Of a DNA stretch of 23,530 bases, positions 13,950-21,538 are shown one piece after another. Below the pieces are notes generated by a model. The model saw only the letters and a list, made by a program, of their open reading frames with translations, searched no databases and was not told the DNA's origin. The position numbers and the translations under genes were made by a program. Where the stretch lies: contig UROZ01000020.1 in assembly GCA_900549655.1 (NCBI GenBank), positions 1 to 23,530 on the forward strand, given 5' to 3'. Origin of the DNA: an uncultured Collinsella sp. (GTDB lineage: Bacteria; Actinomycetota; Coriobacteriia; Coriobacteriales; Coriobacteriaceae). Each line of letters begins with the position of its first letter. Position 1 is the first letter of the stretch.

Positions 13950-13990
13950 GGATTGTTGTATAAAAGCCAACGGACTATATACAACAATCC
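13950..13990. promoter_or_regulatory. Divergent promoter-operator with perfect 13-bp inverted repeat
   Basis: GGATTGTTGTATA (13950-13962) and TATACAACAATCC (13978-13990) are exact reverse complements. Within them, TTGTTG (13953-13958) and TATATA (13976-13981) form a rightward promoter with 17-bp spacing. The leftward TATACA serves the XRE gene. A dimer bound here would block both promoters, so autorepression with surface-protein control is the likely circuit. Confidence 0.75.
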
Positions 13991-14071
13991 CAGTTAAGGC
14001 GCATAATTATCTCTATTGGAAAGCGCTCTGATGCCCAGTCGGATAGGGCACGGAAAAGGAATGGAATAGCA

Positions 14072-17000
14072 ATGACTCAGGGAAAGCATTTCGCTGCCGG
14101 TGGCGATCACTTCGCCGCACTGCCAAGCAAAAAGATTCACACTCCGAAGGGGATCGCGCGTCTGACCGTCACCGCGGCGACCATGGCCGCCATGACCGGA
14201 TCGAGCCTCATCTCACCGTTCACGGCATTCGCCCAGACCGGTGACGGGGGCACGCAGCACCCCGCCGTGATGTCGCCGATCGCCGCCCACGCCGGCGCGG
14301 CATCCGGTACCGGCGCGAAATCCGCCGCACAGACCATCGCGGACCTGCAGAAGGCAGTCGACGAGGCGAAGGCGAAGGAGGACGCCGCCAAGGCAGCCTA
14401 CGATGAGGCCGCCGGTCCCTACAACGAGGCGGCTTCCGCCCGCGACCAGGCCAAGGCATCCTACGATTCGGCAGTCAGCGCCGGCGCGGCAGCCGACCGA
14501 GCGGCAATGGACGAGTACGCCCGTCAGGTCGCGGAGGGCAAGGACGCCGCCGATGCCGCCGGCAAGGACCTCGAGCAGGCGAAGGCGGGTCTCGCAGACG
14601 CCAAGGCCGATGCGTCCGAGAAGGACGAAGCGTACCAGTCCGCCCTCAAGGCGGCCCAGGATGCCAAGGACGCCCTCGATAAGGCCAAGGCAGATGCCGT
14701 AAGCGCCACCCCGGAGGCAATCAGTGCCGCCGAGCAGGCCGTGCGCGACGCCCAGGCTGCCGTGGACAGGGCACAGGCCGAACTTGACAACGCCAACGCG
14801 ACGCTTGCCGATGCCCAGTCCAAGCTGGTTGCGGCCCAGTCTGCAAAGGATTCCGCCGATTCCGTCCTTGTCGCAGCCAAGCAGAACAAGGACGCGGCGG
14901 ATGCGAAGGCCGCAGCCGCCAGCGCCGCCTACGAGAAGGCGAAAGCAGACCTCGCCGCAGCGGAGGCAGGCGCGAGCGGCCCGGAGTACGATGCGGCAAA
15001 ACAGAAGGTCGCGGACGCGGAGGCAGCCCTCGCTGCCGCACGAGCGGTGCAGTCCCAGTGCGAGTCCGAGCTCGAGCAGGTGCAGTCCGCTGCGGCAACG
15101 GCACAGACCGAGCTAAATGATGCCCAGGCGTCCCTCTCCGTAAAGCAGCAGGCCGCGGCCGATGCCGAATCCGGTGTGAACGCCGCCCAGTCCGCTCTCG
15201 ATGCCGCGAACGCCGGCCTCGATGCGGCCAAGCAGGCGAATGCCGACGCCGTCGCCAAGCTGGATGCCGCGAAGCAGGCTGTCAAGGACGCCGAGTCCGC
15301 CAAGGCAGCCGCCGACGAAGAGCTCGCGAACGCCAAGACCGCAAAGGATACCGCAGACGCCGCCGTGACCGCCGCGCAGCAGAAGGTCGACGAGGCACAG
15401 GCGAAACTCGATTCCGCCGACGCGCAACTCAAGCAGGGAGCCATCGGCTTCTTCAAGGCCATGGGTGCCGATTCAGCCATCGAGATCATCCAGAACTGTA
15501 CACACAAGGACTACACCGAGGTCGGAAACAGCCTCGATGCGACCAGTCTCGACAACATGCTCGCGGCAATCCCGTACATGAAGTCCATCAACGAGTATCG
15601 CAAGTCCGTCGGTCTCTCCGAACTCCAGGTCACCTATAAGCTCATTGCAGCGGCGATAGCCAACGCAAACTATTCCGATGTCAAGTTTGGACATTCCATG
15701 CAGTTCGATACGACCGAAAACCTCGCATGGAATTATGGAACCGATCCGAAACCGCAGTGGGTTGACCAAGAAAAGGCTTTCTTCGATCAGGCGGTTCAGG
15801 AGCTCTATGGCGTCACCGGTCTAACCGGTAAGGATGCCGTAGATTTCTACAAGACGCATAGCGGGATTGAATCCTATGTCAACCAGCACTTCAAGGTTGC
15901 CGGATATCCCGCAACCGTCGGTCACTACCTGCATGTCATCAGCCCCGAAATCGGCTATATGGGCATGGCAGTCTGCAGCAAGGGAACCTTGAACGGCTGG
16001 CAGACCGACAGCCTCGATACCGCAAACCTTGGTTGGGCAGGTTCAGGCTGGAACATGAATCCCATGTCCGTCGACGAGTACGAGCAGAAGCTGACCTCCT
16101 ATATCAACGGCCTCAAGAACGCCAAGAGCGCACTCGACGTAGCCAAGGCCGATCTCGCATCCAAGCAGCAGGCAGCCGCCGGCGCCGCCGCAACCGTCCA
16201 GCAGAAGCAGGACGCAGCGGATTCCGCACAGGCAGACGTCGATGCCGCGAAGCAGGACGTCACCGATGCCCAGCGTGCCGTCGATGCCGCCAAGGCTGAT
16301 GTCGCCGCCAAGCAGCAGGGCGTCACCGATGCCCAGACCGAGCTTGATGCGGCGAAATCGGACCTCGATGCCGCCAACGCGGCAGTCGATACGGCAAAGT
16401 CGACCGTCCAGCAGAAGCAGGTTGTTTTTGATGCTGCCAACGCAGCCGTAACGACCGTACAATCTAAGTTGGATGCCGCAAAGGCCGACACCTCTGCCAA
16501 GCAGCAGAGCGTTGCCGATGCGAACGCCGATCTCGCGAAGTTCTTCCAGGACGTCGCCGACGCCAAGAAGGCGCTCGATACAGCAAAGAGCGTCCATGAC
16601 TCGGCGGTAGCCGATCAGACCGAGAAAGCGACCGTCCTCGCCGCCGCCGAGCAAAAGGCGGACGCCACCGCACGCGCCCTCGCGGATGCCCAGCGTGCCG
16701 TCGATGCCGCAAAGACCGACGCCGGCGTTGCCGCCGACAGGCTTACCGGCTCCCAGACCGATCTCGATGACGCACAGTCGAACCTCGACATCCTCACCGG
16801 TCTTGCCGCGAAGCTCGCAGAGGCACAGCAGCGCGAGCAGGATGCAGTAAAGGCCGTCAATGACACCAAGGCCGCCCTCGATGCCGCGAAGGCGGATACC
16901 GCCGCCGCCGAGTCCCTGGTCTCCGCCGCCGAGCAGGCAAAGGCGCAGGCAGACGCCAAGCTGTCGAAGCTGAACTCCATCGATGCCGGCGCGGCGATCG

Positions 17001-17422
17001 CTTCCGGCCATGATGTGAACGCGGATGACGCCCTCAACGCGCTTTTCGCCGCAGCAGTCGAGGCACGTGCCAAGGTCGCGCCCGCCAAGGCCATCCTGGA
17101 CGAGAAGCAGACCGCGGTGGACGAGCTCCAGCCCGGCTATGATGCGGCACTCGCCGCCTACGAGCAGGCGAAGTCCGACCGCATCGCAGCGGAGCAGAAG
17201 CTTTCCGATGAGATCGCACGACAGGAGGCGGAGGAGGCCGCAAAGAAGCAGGCGGCATACACCCCGAAGCACCTCGCCAACACGGAGGCCGCCAAGCCCG
17301 GCAGCCTCGCCCAGACCGGCGACAGCGCGGGACTCATCGGCGAGACGTTCGCCATCGGCGGCACCGTCCTCGTGGCAGCCGGCGTCTTCCTCGATCGGAA
17401 GAAGCGCCGCGAGCAGATGTAA
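14072..17422 (+). CDS. LAQTG-anchored coiled-coil surface protein with central CAP domain
   Basis: A 1,116-residue wall-anchored protein. A signal peptide (about 28-55, ending near AFAQ) precedes a long Ala-rich coiled coil (about 85-455). A CAP/SCP-like domain (about 500-640) has NEYRKSVGLSEL, FGHS near 539, TENLAWNYG, VGHYLHVI near 616 and YMGMAV. A second coiled coil (about 690-1070) follows, then LAQTG at 1079-1083, a hydrophobic stretch and a basic tail. LAXTG is the class E sortase type. The stalk-CAP-stalk layout suggests an adhesin or defence surface protein displaying CAP; whether the CAP is enzymatic is unknown. AGGAA precedes ATG 14072. Base use is unusually Ala/GC-rich. Confidence 0.85.
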   Translation: MTQGKHFAAGGDHFAALPSKKIHTPKGIARLTVTAATMAAMTGSSLISPFTAFAQTGDGGTQHPAVMSPIAAHAGAASGTGAKSAAQTIADLQKAVDEAKAKEDAAKAAYDEAAGPYNEAASARDQAKASYDSAVSAGAAADRAAMDEYARQVAEGKDAADAAGKDLEQAKAGLADAKADASEKDEAYQSALKAAQDAKDALDKAKADAVSATPEAISAAEQAVRDAQAAVDRAQAELDNANATLADAQSKLVAAQSAKDSADSVLVAAKQNKDAADAKAAAASAAYEKAKADLAAAEAGASGPEYDAAKQKVADAEAALAAARAVQSQCESELEQVQSAAATAQTELNDAQASLSVKQQAAADAESGVNAAQSALDAANAGLDAAKQANADAVAKLDAAKQAVKDAESAKAAADEELANAKTAKDTADAAVTAAQQKVDEAQAKLDSADAQLKQGAIGFFKAMGADSAIEIIQNCTHKDYTEVGNSLDATSLDNMLAAIPYMKSINEYRKSVGLSELQVTYKLIAAAIANANYSDVKFGHSMQFDTTENLAWNYGTDPKPQWVDQEKAFFDQAVQELYGVTGLTGKDAVDFYKTHSGIESYVNQHFKVAGYPATVGHYLHVISPEIGYMGMAVCSKGTLNGWQTDSLDTANLGWAGSGWNMNPMSVDEYEQKLTSYINGLKNAKSALDVAKADLASKQQAAAGAAATVQQKQDAADSAQADVDAAKQDVTDAQRAVDAAKADVAAKQQGVTDAQTELDAAKSDLDAANAAVDTAKSTVQQKQVVFDAANAAVTTVQSKLDAAKADTSAKQQSVADANADLAKFFQDVADAKKALDTAKSVHDSAVADQTEKATVLAAAEQKADATARALADAQRAVDAAKTDAGVAADRLTGSQTDLDDAQSNLDILTGLAAKLAEAQQREQDAVKAVNDTKAALDAAKADTAAAESLVSAAEQAKAQADAKLSKLNSIDAGAAIASGHDVNADDALNALFAAAVEARAKVAPAKAILDEKQTAVDELQPGYDAALAAYEQAKSDRIAAEQKLSDEIARQEAEEAAKKQAAYTPKHLANTEAAKPGSLAQTGDSAGLIGETFAIGGTVLVAAGVFLDRKKRREQM

Positions 17423-17429
17423 AAGCGAA

Positions 17430-17465
17430 CCGGGCGCTGGACACCGGCCAGTGGTCAACGCCCGG
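17430..17465 (+). other. Intergenic hairpin between surface and lipoprotein-like genes
   Basis: CCGGGCG (17430-17436) pairs with CGCCCGG (17459-17465), with inner CTGG/CCAG pairing. There is no T-run, so it is more likely an mRNA-stabilising or processing structure that lets expression of the next gene continue at a different level. Confidence 0.45.
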
Positions 17466-17487
17466 CTTCATGGATAGGGAGATCGGT

Positions 17488-18138
17488 GTGAGAACAAAGG
17501 CTATTATCGTTGCGTTTCTGGTGTGCCTCATGGCACCTCAACTTGGATGCTCCAGCGTTGCAAAGCAAGAAAGCGGCTCTGCGGAAAGGACCACCACAGC
17601 GGTAAAGAATAAAGACAAAAAGAAGCCAAGCGAAGAAAAGGCGGCGCAAGCCTCTGGAGCCAAGTCCGAGGAGAAGAAAGAGTCCGCCGACAAGGACCAG
17701 AAGTCCGATGACTCCAAGAAGGAGGATAACAAGTCTTCCGATTCCTCGAAGTCGGACAACAAGGGCGATTCCTCCCAGTCCAAGCAGAATTCCGGCAATT
17801 CGCAGAGTTCCGGCAGCAACAATTCCTCTTCCAACGGCGGTAGCCAGAAGAAGTGGGTTGCCGAGCAGGGCCACTGGGAGACAGATTACAGCCAGGTCTG
17901 GGTACCGAATGTAGTGTATACGCGCCATGAACGTTGGATGTGCTCTGTATGCCATGCAACGTTTAACTCAGCAGCCGAAATGGACAATCATGTTATCTCT
18001 ACCTACGGTGATGCACAACACCCTAATGGAGCTTCTGCAATCAATGATTCGTATACCACCTCTGAGGACCAGGGACATTATGAACAGCAGGCTACGGGAC
18101 AGCATTGGATTGTCGACGTCGCCGGTCACTGGGAGTAA
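17488..18138 (+). CDS. Secreted lipoprotein-like protein with C2H2-type motif
   Basis: Not a recognised family. The start is GTG 17488, preceded by AGGGAG; ATG 17470 has no ribosome site. The 216 residues begin with a signal sequence ending APQLGC, Cys21. The lipobox is imperfect because Gln is at -3. A Lys/Ser/Asp/Asn-rich low-complexity stalk spans about 30-120. The tip holds C152-x2-C155-x12-H168-x9-H178, a zinc-finger-like pattern, between GHWETDYSQVWV and GHYEQQATGQHWIVDVAGHWE aromatic repeats. It parallels the protein at 4521, with stalk plus Cys/His tip flanked by repeats. It follows the large surface protein by 65 nt and probably belongs to its operon. Confidence 0.72.
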   Translation: MRTKAIIVAFLVCLMAPQLGCSSVAKQESGSAERTTTAVKNKDKKKPSEEKAAQASGAKSEEKKESADKDQKSDDSKKEDNKSSDSSKSDNKGDSSQSKQNSGNSQSSGSNNSSSNGGSQKKWVAEQGHWETDYSQVWVPNVVYTRHERWMCSVCHATFNSAAEMDNHVISTYGDAQHPNGASAINDSYTTSEDQGHYEQQATGQHWIVDVAGHWE

Positions 18139-18188
18139 TGTACATCGTTCCTCTCCTCTTACATTCGGTAAATACATATTTGTTCGCG

Positions 18189-18213
18189 GGCGGTCGGTTT
18201 CGGCCGCCTTTTT
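18189..18213 (+). terminator. Intrinsic terminator after the lipoprotein-like gene
   Basis: GGCGGTCG (18189-18196) pairs with CGGCCGCC (18201-18208) with one G-T pair, then TTTTT. It closes the surface-protein operon. Confidence 0.88.
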
Positions 18214-18266
18214 ATGTGCTCAGTTTGGGAATAAACGATAGGAGAATAATCAATCAGGAGGCCGCT

Positions 18267-18407
18267 GTGGAAAACAAGAATGCCAGTAAAAAGAAAACCG
18301 AAGAGCCGATGAGCCTCAAGGATAAAAAGGGACAGGCCATTGCCGGATCAAAAAGAATTGCTGAGGAGCGCGCTGAACGTAGAAGACTAATGGGCCTTGA
18401 CGTCTAG
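18267..18407 (+). CDS. Small basic protein, 46 aa
   Basis: GTG 18267 is preceded by AGGAGG at 18256-18261. The peptide is Lys/Arg/Glu-rich and helical with the centre LKDKKGQAIAGSKRIAEERA and no hydrophobic segment. Not recognised; it could be a small DNA- or RNA-associated protein of the mob region. The strong ribosome site and its own place between a terminator and the hairpin array support translation. Confidence 0.5.
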   Translation: MENKNASKKKTEEPMSLKDKKGQAIAGSKRIAEERAERRRLMGLDV

Positions 18408-18453
18408 CTGATAGCCCATCGATGTCTTAATTGTTCCCGAAGCCTTTCGAGAA

Positions 18454-18738
18454 AGAAGATGAGGCCTCTCATCTTCTGCCTACGCTTCGCTGCGTCTATG
18501 CCCCCTTCTGGGGCATGCAAGATGACTGTGGGTGGCATTTTTGTGGGCCCATTCGGACCCCAAAAACACCACGCCACAGACCTTGCTTATCGCCTGCTAC
18601 GGCGATAAGGTTGTTGTGAAGTTAAAACTCCGCGATGAAGAATCGCGGAGACGATTCTTCGTTTTTGGAACGACGCTAGTCGTTCCTCAAAAGGAAAGCG
18701 AATCGCATAGCAGGTTTTGATCGGAGGCCTCTCCGATC
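18454..18738 (+). other. Hairpin array C: about eight consecutive hairpins before mobC
   Basis: No gene lies in 18408-18762, but almost all of 18454-18738 folds. Stems are AGAAGATGAG/CTCATCTTCT (18454-18477), ACGC/GCGT near 18482-18495, ATGCCCC/GGGGCAT (18498-18516) and a bulged compound stem 18526-18579. Then come CTTATCGCC/GGCGATAAG (18586-18609), CTCCGCGAT/ATCGCGGAG (18628-18650), GGAACGAC/GTCGTTCC (18667-18686) and GATCGGAG/CTCCGATC (18719-18738). The last is nested inside CGAATC/GATTCG. The first and last share a GCCT loop. It may be an oriT, a structured leader RNA of the mob genes, or an uncharacterised noncoding RNA. Confidence 0.7.
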
Positions 18739-18762
18739 GCTGATTCGTTTTCCGGAGGAATC

Positions 18763-19299
18763 ATGAGCAGGCTCCGCCCACACACCGTCAAGGCGTCTCT
18801 TTCCGATGAAGAGAAGAAAGCCATCATCGCAATCGCAAAGCGACATGAGATGAGTGAGGCGGAACTCATACGTTTCGTCTTATGCAATGCCGACGATCTC
18901 GATATCGATTTTGGTCTTGCGGAAATTGCTGATCAAAAATCTCGAACTGAAGAATTGCACATCAGGGTCTCACCGGAAGAAAAAAGGATAATCGAAAGCA
19001 ATGCTGATTTCCTTGGCGTGACCGTGAGCTCGTATGCACGGCGCGTACTAATTAACGGGAAGATCGAGAAAATCGATTTCGACCATGGCGGCGTGGAGAA
19101 GATCTATCATGAGCTTTTGAAGCAGGGTACGAACCTTAACCAGTTGGCGCACTTCATAAACGCGCAAGGACTTTCGGCTTACGACGAAACTGCCGTTCTT
19201 ATGGCCATCGGGTGCGTTGCTAAAAGTTCTGATTACGCTTTTCAATTCTTGAGAACGCTCGAGCGTCGCTATTTCACCGATGGCGGCGATGCAAAGTGA
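18763..19299 (+). CDS. mobC: MobC-like protein with two RHH units (region 2)
   Basis: A 178-residue relaxosome accessory protein. It has two ribbon-helix-helix-like units: VKASLSDEEKKAIIAIAKRH with MSEAELIRFVL (about 9-43), and LHIRVSPEEKRIIESNADFL with VTVSSYARRVLI (about 66-97). The MobC signature LLKQGTNLNQLAHFINAQG follows near 119-137. GGAGG lies before the ATG. Its stop overlaps the relaxase GTG by 4 nt. Two DNA-binding units would allow it to clamp a longer site, perhaps the hairpin array just upstream. Confidence 0.85.
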   Translation: MSRLRPHTVKASLSDEEKKAIIAIAKRHEMSEAELIRFVLCNADDLDIDFGLAEIADQKSRTEELHIRVSPEEKRIIESNADFLGVTVSSYARRVLINGKIEKIDFDHGGVEKIYHELLKQGTNLNQLAHFINAQGLSAYDETAVLMAIGCVAKSSDYAFQFLRTLERRYFTDGGDAK

Positions 19300-20495
19300 C
19301 TGTTATCAAGCAGAAGAGCGTATCGAGCGAGCGCTACGCAAAGAACGTTCGGCGGTACATCAACGGGAAACATGCCCTTGCCCGTGATGGCTGGAACATC
19401 AAATGCGATAAGTACTGGTTTTCGAAAATGGCAATGACGCGGAAGGTTTTCCATCACGACACGCCTTCGCGAGCCGGCGCGAAGAACGTGACTATCCTCC
19501 ACCAGATTCTCGCGTTTCTCCCCGAAGAATGTTCGTGCAACGGCGGTAAAATGACGCCGGATGCATGTATGGCCTACGCAAGGCAATGGGTCGCGAAACA
19601 TTACCCGAATCAGCAAGTTATCTTCGCGCTACACGAGGAAAGCGACAAGGCGGGAAAACGCTACGCAGTGCACATGGCAATTAACCGCACGGATCTCCTG
19701 ACAGGAAAACGTTGTGAGACGGGCGGGCGTCACGGGAAGTTCGAACGCGCCTCGTGGGTCCGCGAACTCGATAAGGACTGGAATCTCGCCCAACTTGAAA
19801 AGGGTAAGAAAAATTCGAAGATTCGTGATCGTCAACCGCGCGACACGGAAAAGGAGATTATTGGTCGCGGCGAGTACAGTTATAAAAACAATCTGCGTGA
19901 GCTGATCCATATTGCGATTGACGAAGGTCGCGTAAAGAATATGGAGCAGTTCAAAAAACTACTTGCATCATGGGGCGTAGACATTTTCATCAAGAACAAT
20001 CGAGTCTATGCGACAGATCTCGATATCAAAGAAGCCGGCAATCCGAAGTGCACCTTCAACCTGACTCGTCTTGACGGACGCTTCGCGTTGAAGTCATTGC
20101 AGACGGCTTTCGAAAATAACGTGTTGGAGGCCGAGCGTGCGCTTCCATACGAGAAGCGCTGTGAGATTTATATCCGACGACTCAAGAAAGCATACTCGGC
20201 GTGGGTCGAGCAGGCTAAAGCAAGCAAAGGCGTCGCCTACAATTCGTTTCCTAAATTCATTACACCGAAGTGTGACGAAGACCTGCTCGAAGATCCGGCG
20301 GTTCGCGATGAACTTCTTGCGCGTCGCGGTTATGCGAGGGAGATTCGCAACCGTTACGCCGGCGCCGTTCCCAATGCCGGCGATGACCGCGTTCGCACCG
20401 CCGGCCAGGCGCACGGCGGTAGCACTGTGTCGCGACAGATGGGCGATCGCGTTATCGACCGTGGCGATTTCTCACGTGGTGACACGCCTCGCTAG
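19296..20495 (+). CDS. Relaxase / mobilization nuclease (region 2)
   Basis: A 399-residue homologue of the element 1 relaxase. GTG 19296 overlaps the mobC stop as GTGA. Shared motifs are Tyr21 (RRYINGKHALA), His69 in ILHQILAFLPEE, CNGGKMTPDAC, His113 in ALHEES and RYAVHMAINRTD with His126 and Asn130. The C-terminal part is longer than in element 1 by about 90 residues and Arg-rich. No coupling protein is encoded nearby, so this pair would depend on the VirD4-type protein of element 1 or another helper. Codon use is less GC-biased than in the element 1 relaxase, pointing to a different history. Confidence 0.82.
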   Translation: MTVIKQKSVSSERYAKNVRRYINGKHALARDGWNIKCDKYWFSKMAMTRKVFHHDTPSRAGAKNVTILHQILAFLPEECSCNGGKMTPDACMAYARQWVAKHYPNQQVIFALHEESDKAGKRYAVHMAINRTDLLTGKRCETGGRHGKFERASWVRELDKDWNLAQLEKGKKNSKIRDRQPRDTEKEIIGRGEYSYKNNLRELIHIAIDEGRVKNMEQFKKLLASWGVDIFIKNNRVYATDLDIKEAGNPKCTFNLTRLDGRFALKSLQTAFENNVLEAERALPYEKRCEIYIRRLKKAYSAWVEQAKASKGVAYNSFPKFITPKCDEDLLEDPAVRDELLARRGYAREIRNRYAGAVPNAGDDRVRTAGQAHGGSTVSRQMGDRVIDRGDFSRGDTPR

Positions 20496-20611
20496 TTTTG
20501 GATAGTTCATCGTCGGTGCCCTGGCGCGCTACCGTTCGGTGCCGATTCTGCCACGCTTGCAGTCTCGGCGAGGGTGGGGAGCATGAATTGAATGAAGAGG
20601 GCCAGCCACTC

Positions 20612-20620
20612 TGATAGAAT
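20612..20620 (+). promoter_or_regulatory. Extended -10 promoter of the small toxin-like gene
   Basis: TGATAGAAT is a TGn extended -10 (TG at 20612-20613, TAGAAT at 20615-20620) that can work without a -35. Transcription would start near 20627, about 57 nt before the ATG, and include the complementary 5' segments. Confidence 0.5.
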
Positions 20621-20633
20621 CGTCCTCGCTGTC

Positions 20634-20883
20634 GGCAGTCCTCGTGCCGGGCAGAGCCCTCCATTCGATGGGAGGTGATGCCCATGACCGATTTCACTGA
20701 GTTCGTGAAGCTCCTGACCGCTATGGTCTCGCTCCTCACGGCCCTTGTCGGCCTTTCCAAGGCACTTAAGCAGGGCTCGAAGCCCAAAAAGAAAGGTCAC
20801 CGTCGCTAAGACGATGACCTAACTTCGTTAAGCAACGGCTCTGCCCAGCTCACTACAACTTGGGCTGCCGTCGGCATTATTTT
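20634..20883 (+). other. Predicted fold-back of the toxin mRNA and terminator
   Basis: The 5' leader GGGCAGAGCC (20649-20658) is complementary to GGCTCTGCCC (20837-20846) behind the stop codon. An outer pair, CGGCAG (near 20634-20639) with CTGCCG (near 20865-20870), is correctly nested. The 3' side can instead fold locally as ACGGC..GCCCA / TGGGC..GCCGT, followed by CATTATTTTA as terminator. Two exclusive folds are a hallmark of metastable type I toxin mRNAs. A minus-strand TAAAAT (20884-20879) could start an antisense RNA over the 3' end. Confidence 0.5.
20684..20809 (+). CDS. Small hydrophobic peptide, probable type I toxin
   Basis: The 41-residue peptide has a short acidic start (MTDFTEF), one membrane helix (about 8-26, LLTAMVSLLTALVGL) and a strongly basic tail (KPKKKGHRR). 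This matches the form of holin-like/TxpA-type type I toxins, which insert into the cell's own membrane. GGAGGTG lies 7 nt before the ATG. The predicted mRNA has complementary 5' and 3' segments, typical of such toxins. It lies just before the broken FrlB gene, at the edge of the accessory region. It could instead be an ordinary small membrane peptide; the toxin label is an inference. Confidence 0.6.
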   Translation: MTDFTEFVKLLTAMVSLLTALVGLSKALKQGSKPKKKGHRR

Positions 20884-20911
20884 ACCCTCTTGACGAGGAA
20901 TTCGTCCATAA

Positions 20912-21439
20912 TTCAAAAATCAAATTGTGCTCGCTATCGAAGCCAAGATGGACCAGATCCTGCCTGCAGCTCGCGAGAAGGTCAACGCCGAACTCTGCGA
21001 CCGTTTTGCCGCCCTGTGCCAGGACCACAAGTTCCTGTATATCTTGGGGTCCGGTCCCGTGTTTAGCCAGGCCTATGGCTTCGCTATCTGCTCGCTTATG
21101 GAGATGCAGTGGCAGAGCTGCGCCTATATCCACTCCGGCGAGTACTTCCACGGCCCCTTCGAGGTGACCGAGCCCGGAGTCTTCTACTTCCTGCAGATGT
21201 CTTCTAGTGAGTGCCGAGCCATGGATGAGCGCGCCCTCGCATTCCTCGAGACCCATACCGACACTCTTATGGTGCTCGACGCCATGGAGTACGGCATGGA
21301 CCAAGTACCGGCGAGCGTTCGCGCGTTCCTTGATCCAATCCTGTTCTACGCGATGAACTGTGAGCTGCGCTCCGCTCGCGGCAAGGTGTTCGACCATCAC
21401 CCGGACGTGCGTCGTTACATGGGCATCGAGAAGTACTAG
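20912..21439 (+). pseudogene. frlB: 5'-truncated FrlB-like fructoselysine-6-P deglycase
   Basis: The frame opens after TAA (20909-20911), has no ribosome site, and encodes only the second SIS domain of a deglycase of the FrlB type (full proteins about 340 residues, here about 170). FLYILGSGPVFSQAYGF is the sugar-isomerase phosphate loop, and SGEYFHGPFEVTEPGV carries the catalytic Glu and His; it ends in DHHPDVRRYMGIEKY. The domain break coincides with the end of the accessory DNA, and the missing half is nowhere in the window, so a deletion or rearrangement is likely. GTG 20927 could give a short protein, but with no SD this is doubtful. Confidence 0.75.
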
Positions 21440-21449
21440 CGATTTTAAA

Positions 21450-21495
21450 ACGGGGCGCGAGGCGCGTTGAGACGTGCGAATCCCTCGCGCCCCGT
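21450..21495 (+). other. Intergenic hairpin between frlB fragment and frlD
   Basis: ACGGGGCGCGAGG (21450-21462) and CCTCGCGCCCCGT (21483-21495) form a perfect 13-bp stem without a T-run. It is probably an mRNA-stabilising or processing element, or a weak terminator. Confidence 0.55.
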
Positions 21496-21538
21496 CTGCT
21501 CGCCGTAACCACGGCGGTTTACCTGAATGGAGATAACC

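Noticed and set aside
14015..14035. Catabolite-response (CRE) site near TTGGAAAGCGCTCTGA
   Set aside because: It fits the consensus only partly and no CcpA-type control is evident in the window.
16043..17458. Minus-strand ORF of 471 codons over the coiled-coil gene
   Set aside because: It is a low-complexity shadow of the Ala-rich repeats on the plus strand.
17470..17487. ATG start for the lipoprotein-like gene
   Set aside because: No ribosome site precedes it; the AGGAG-like site is correctly placed for GTG 17488, which also gives a compact signal sequence.
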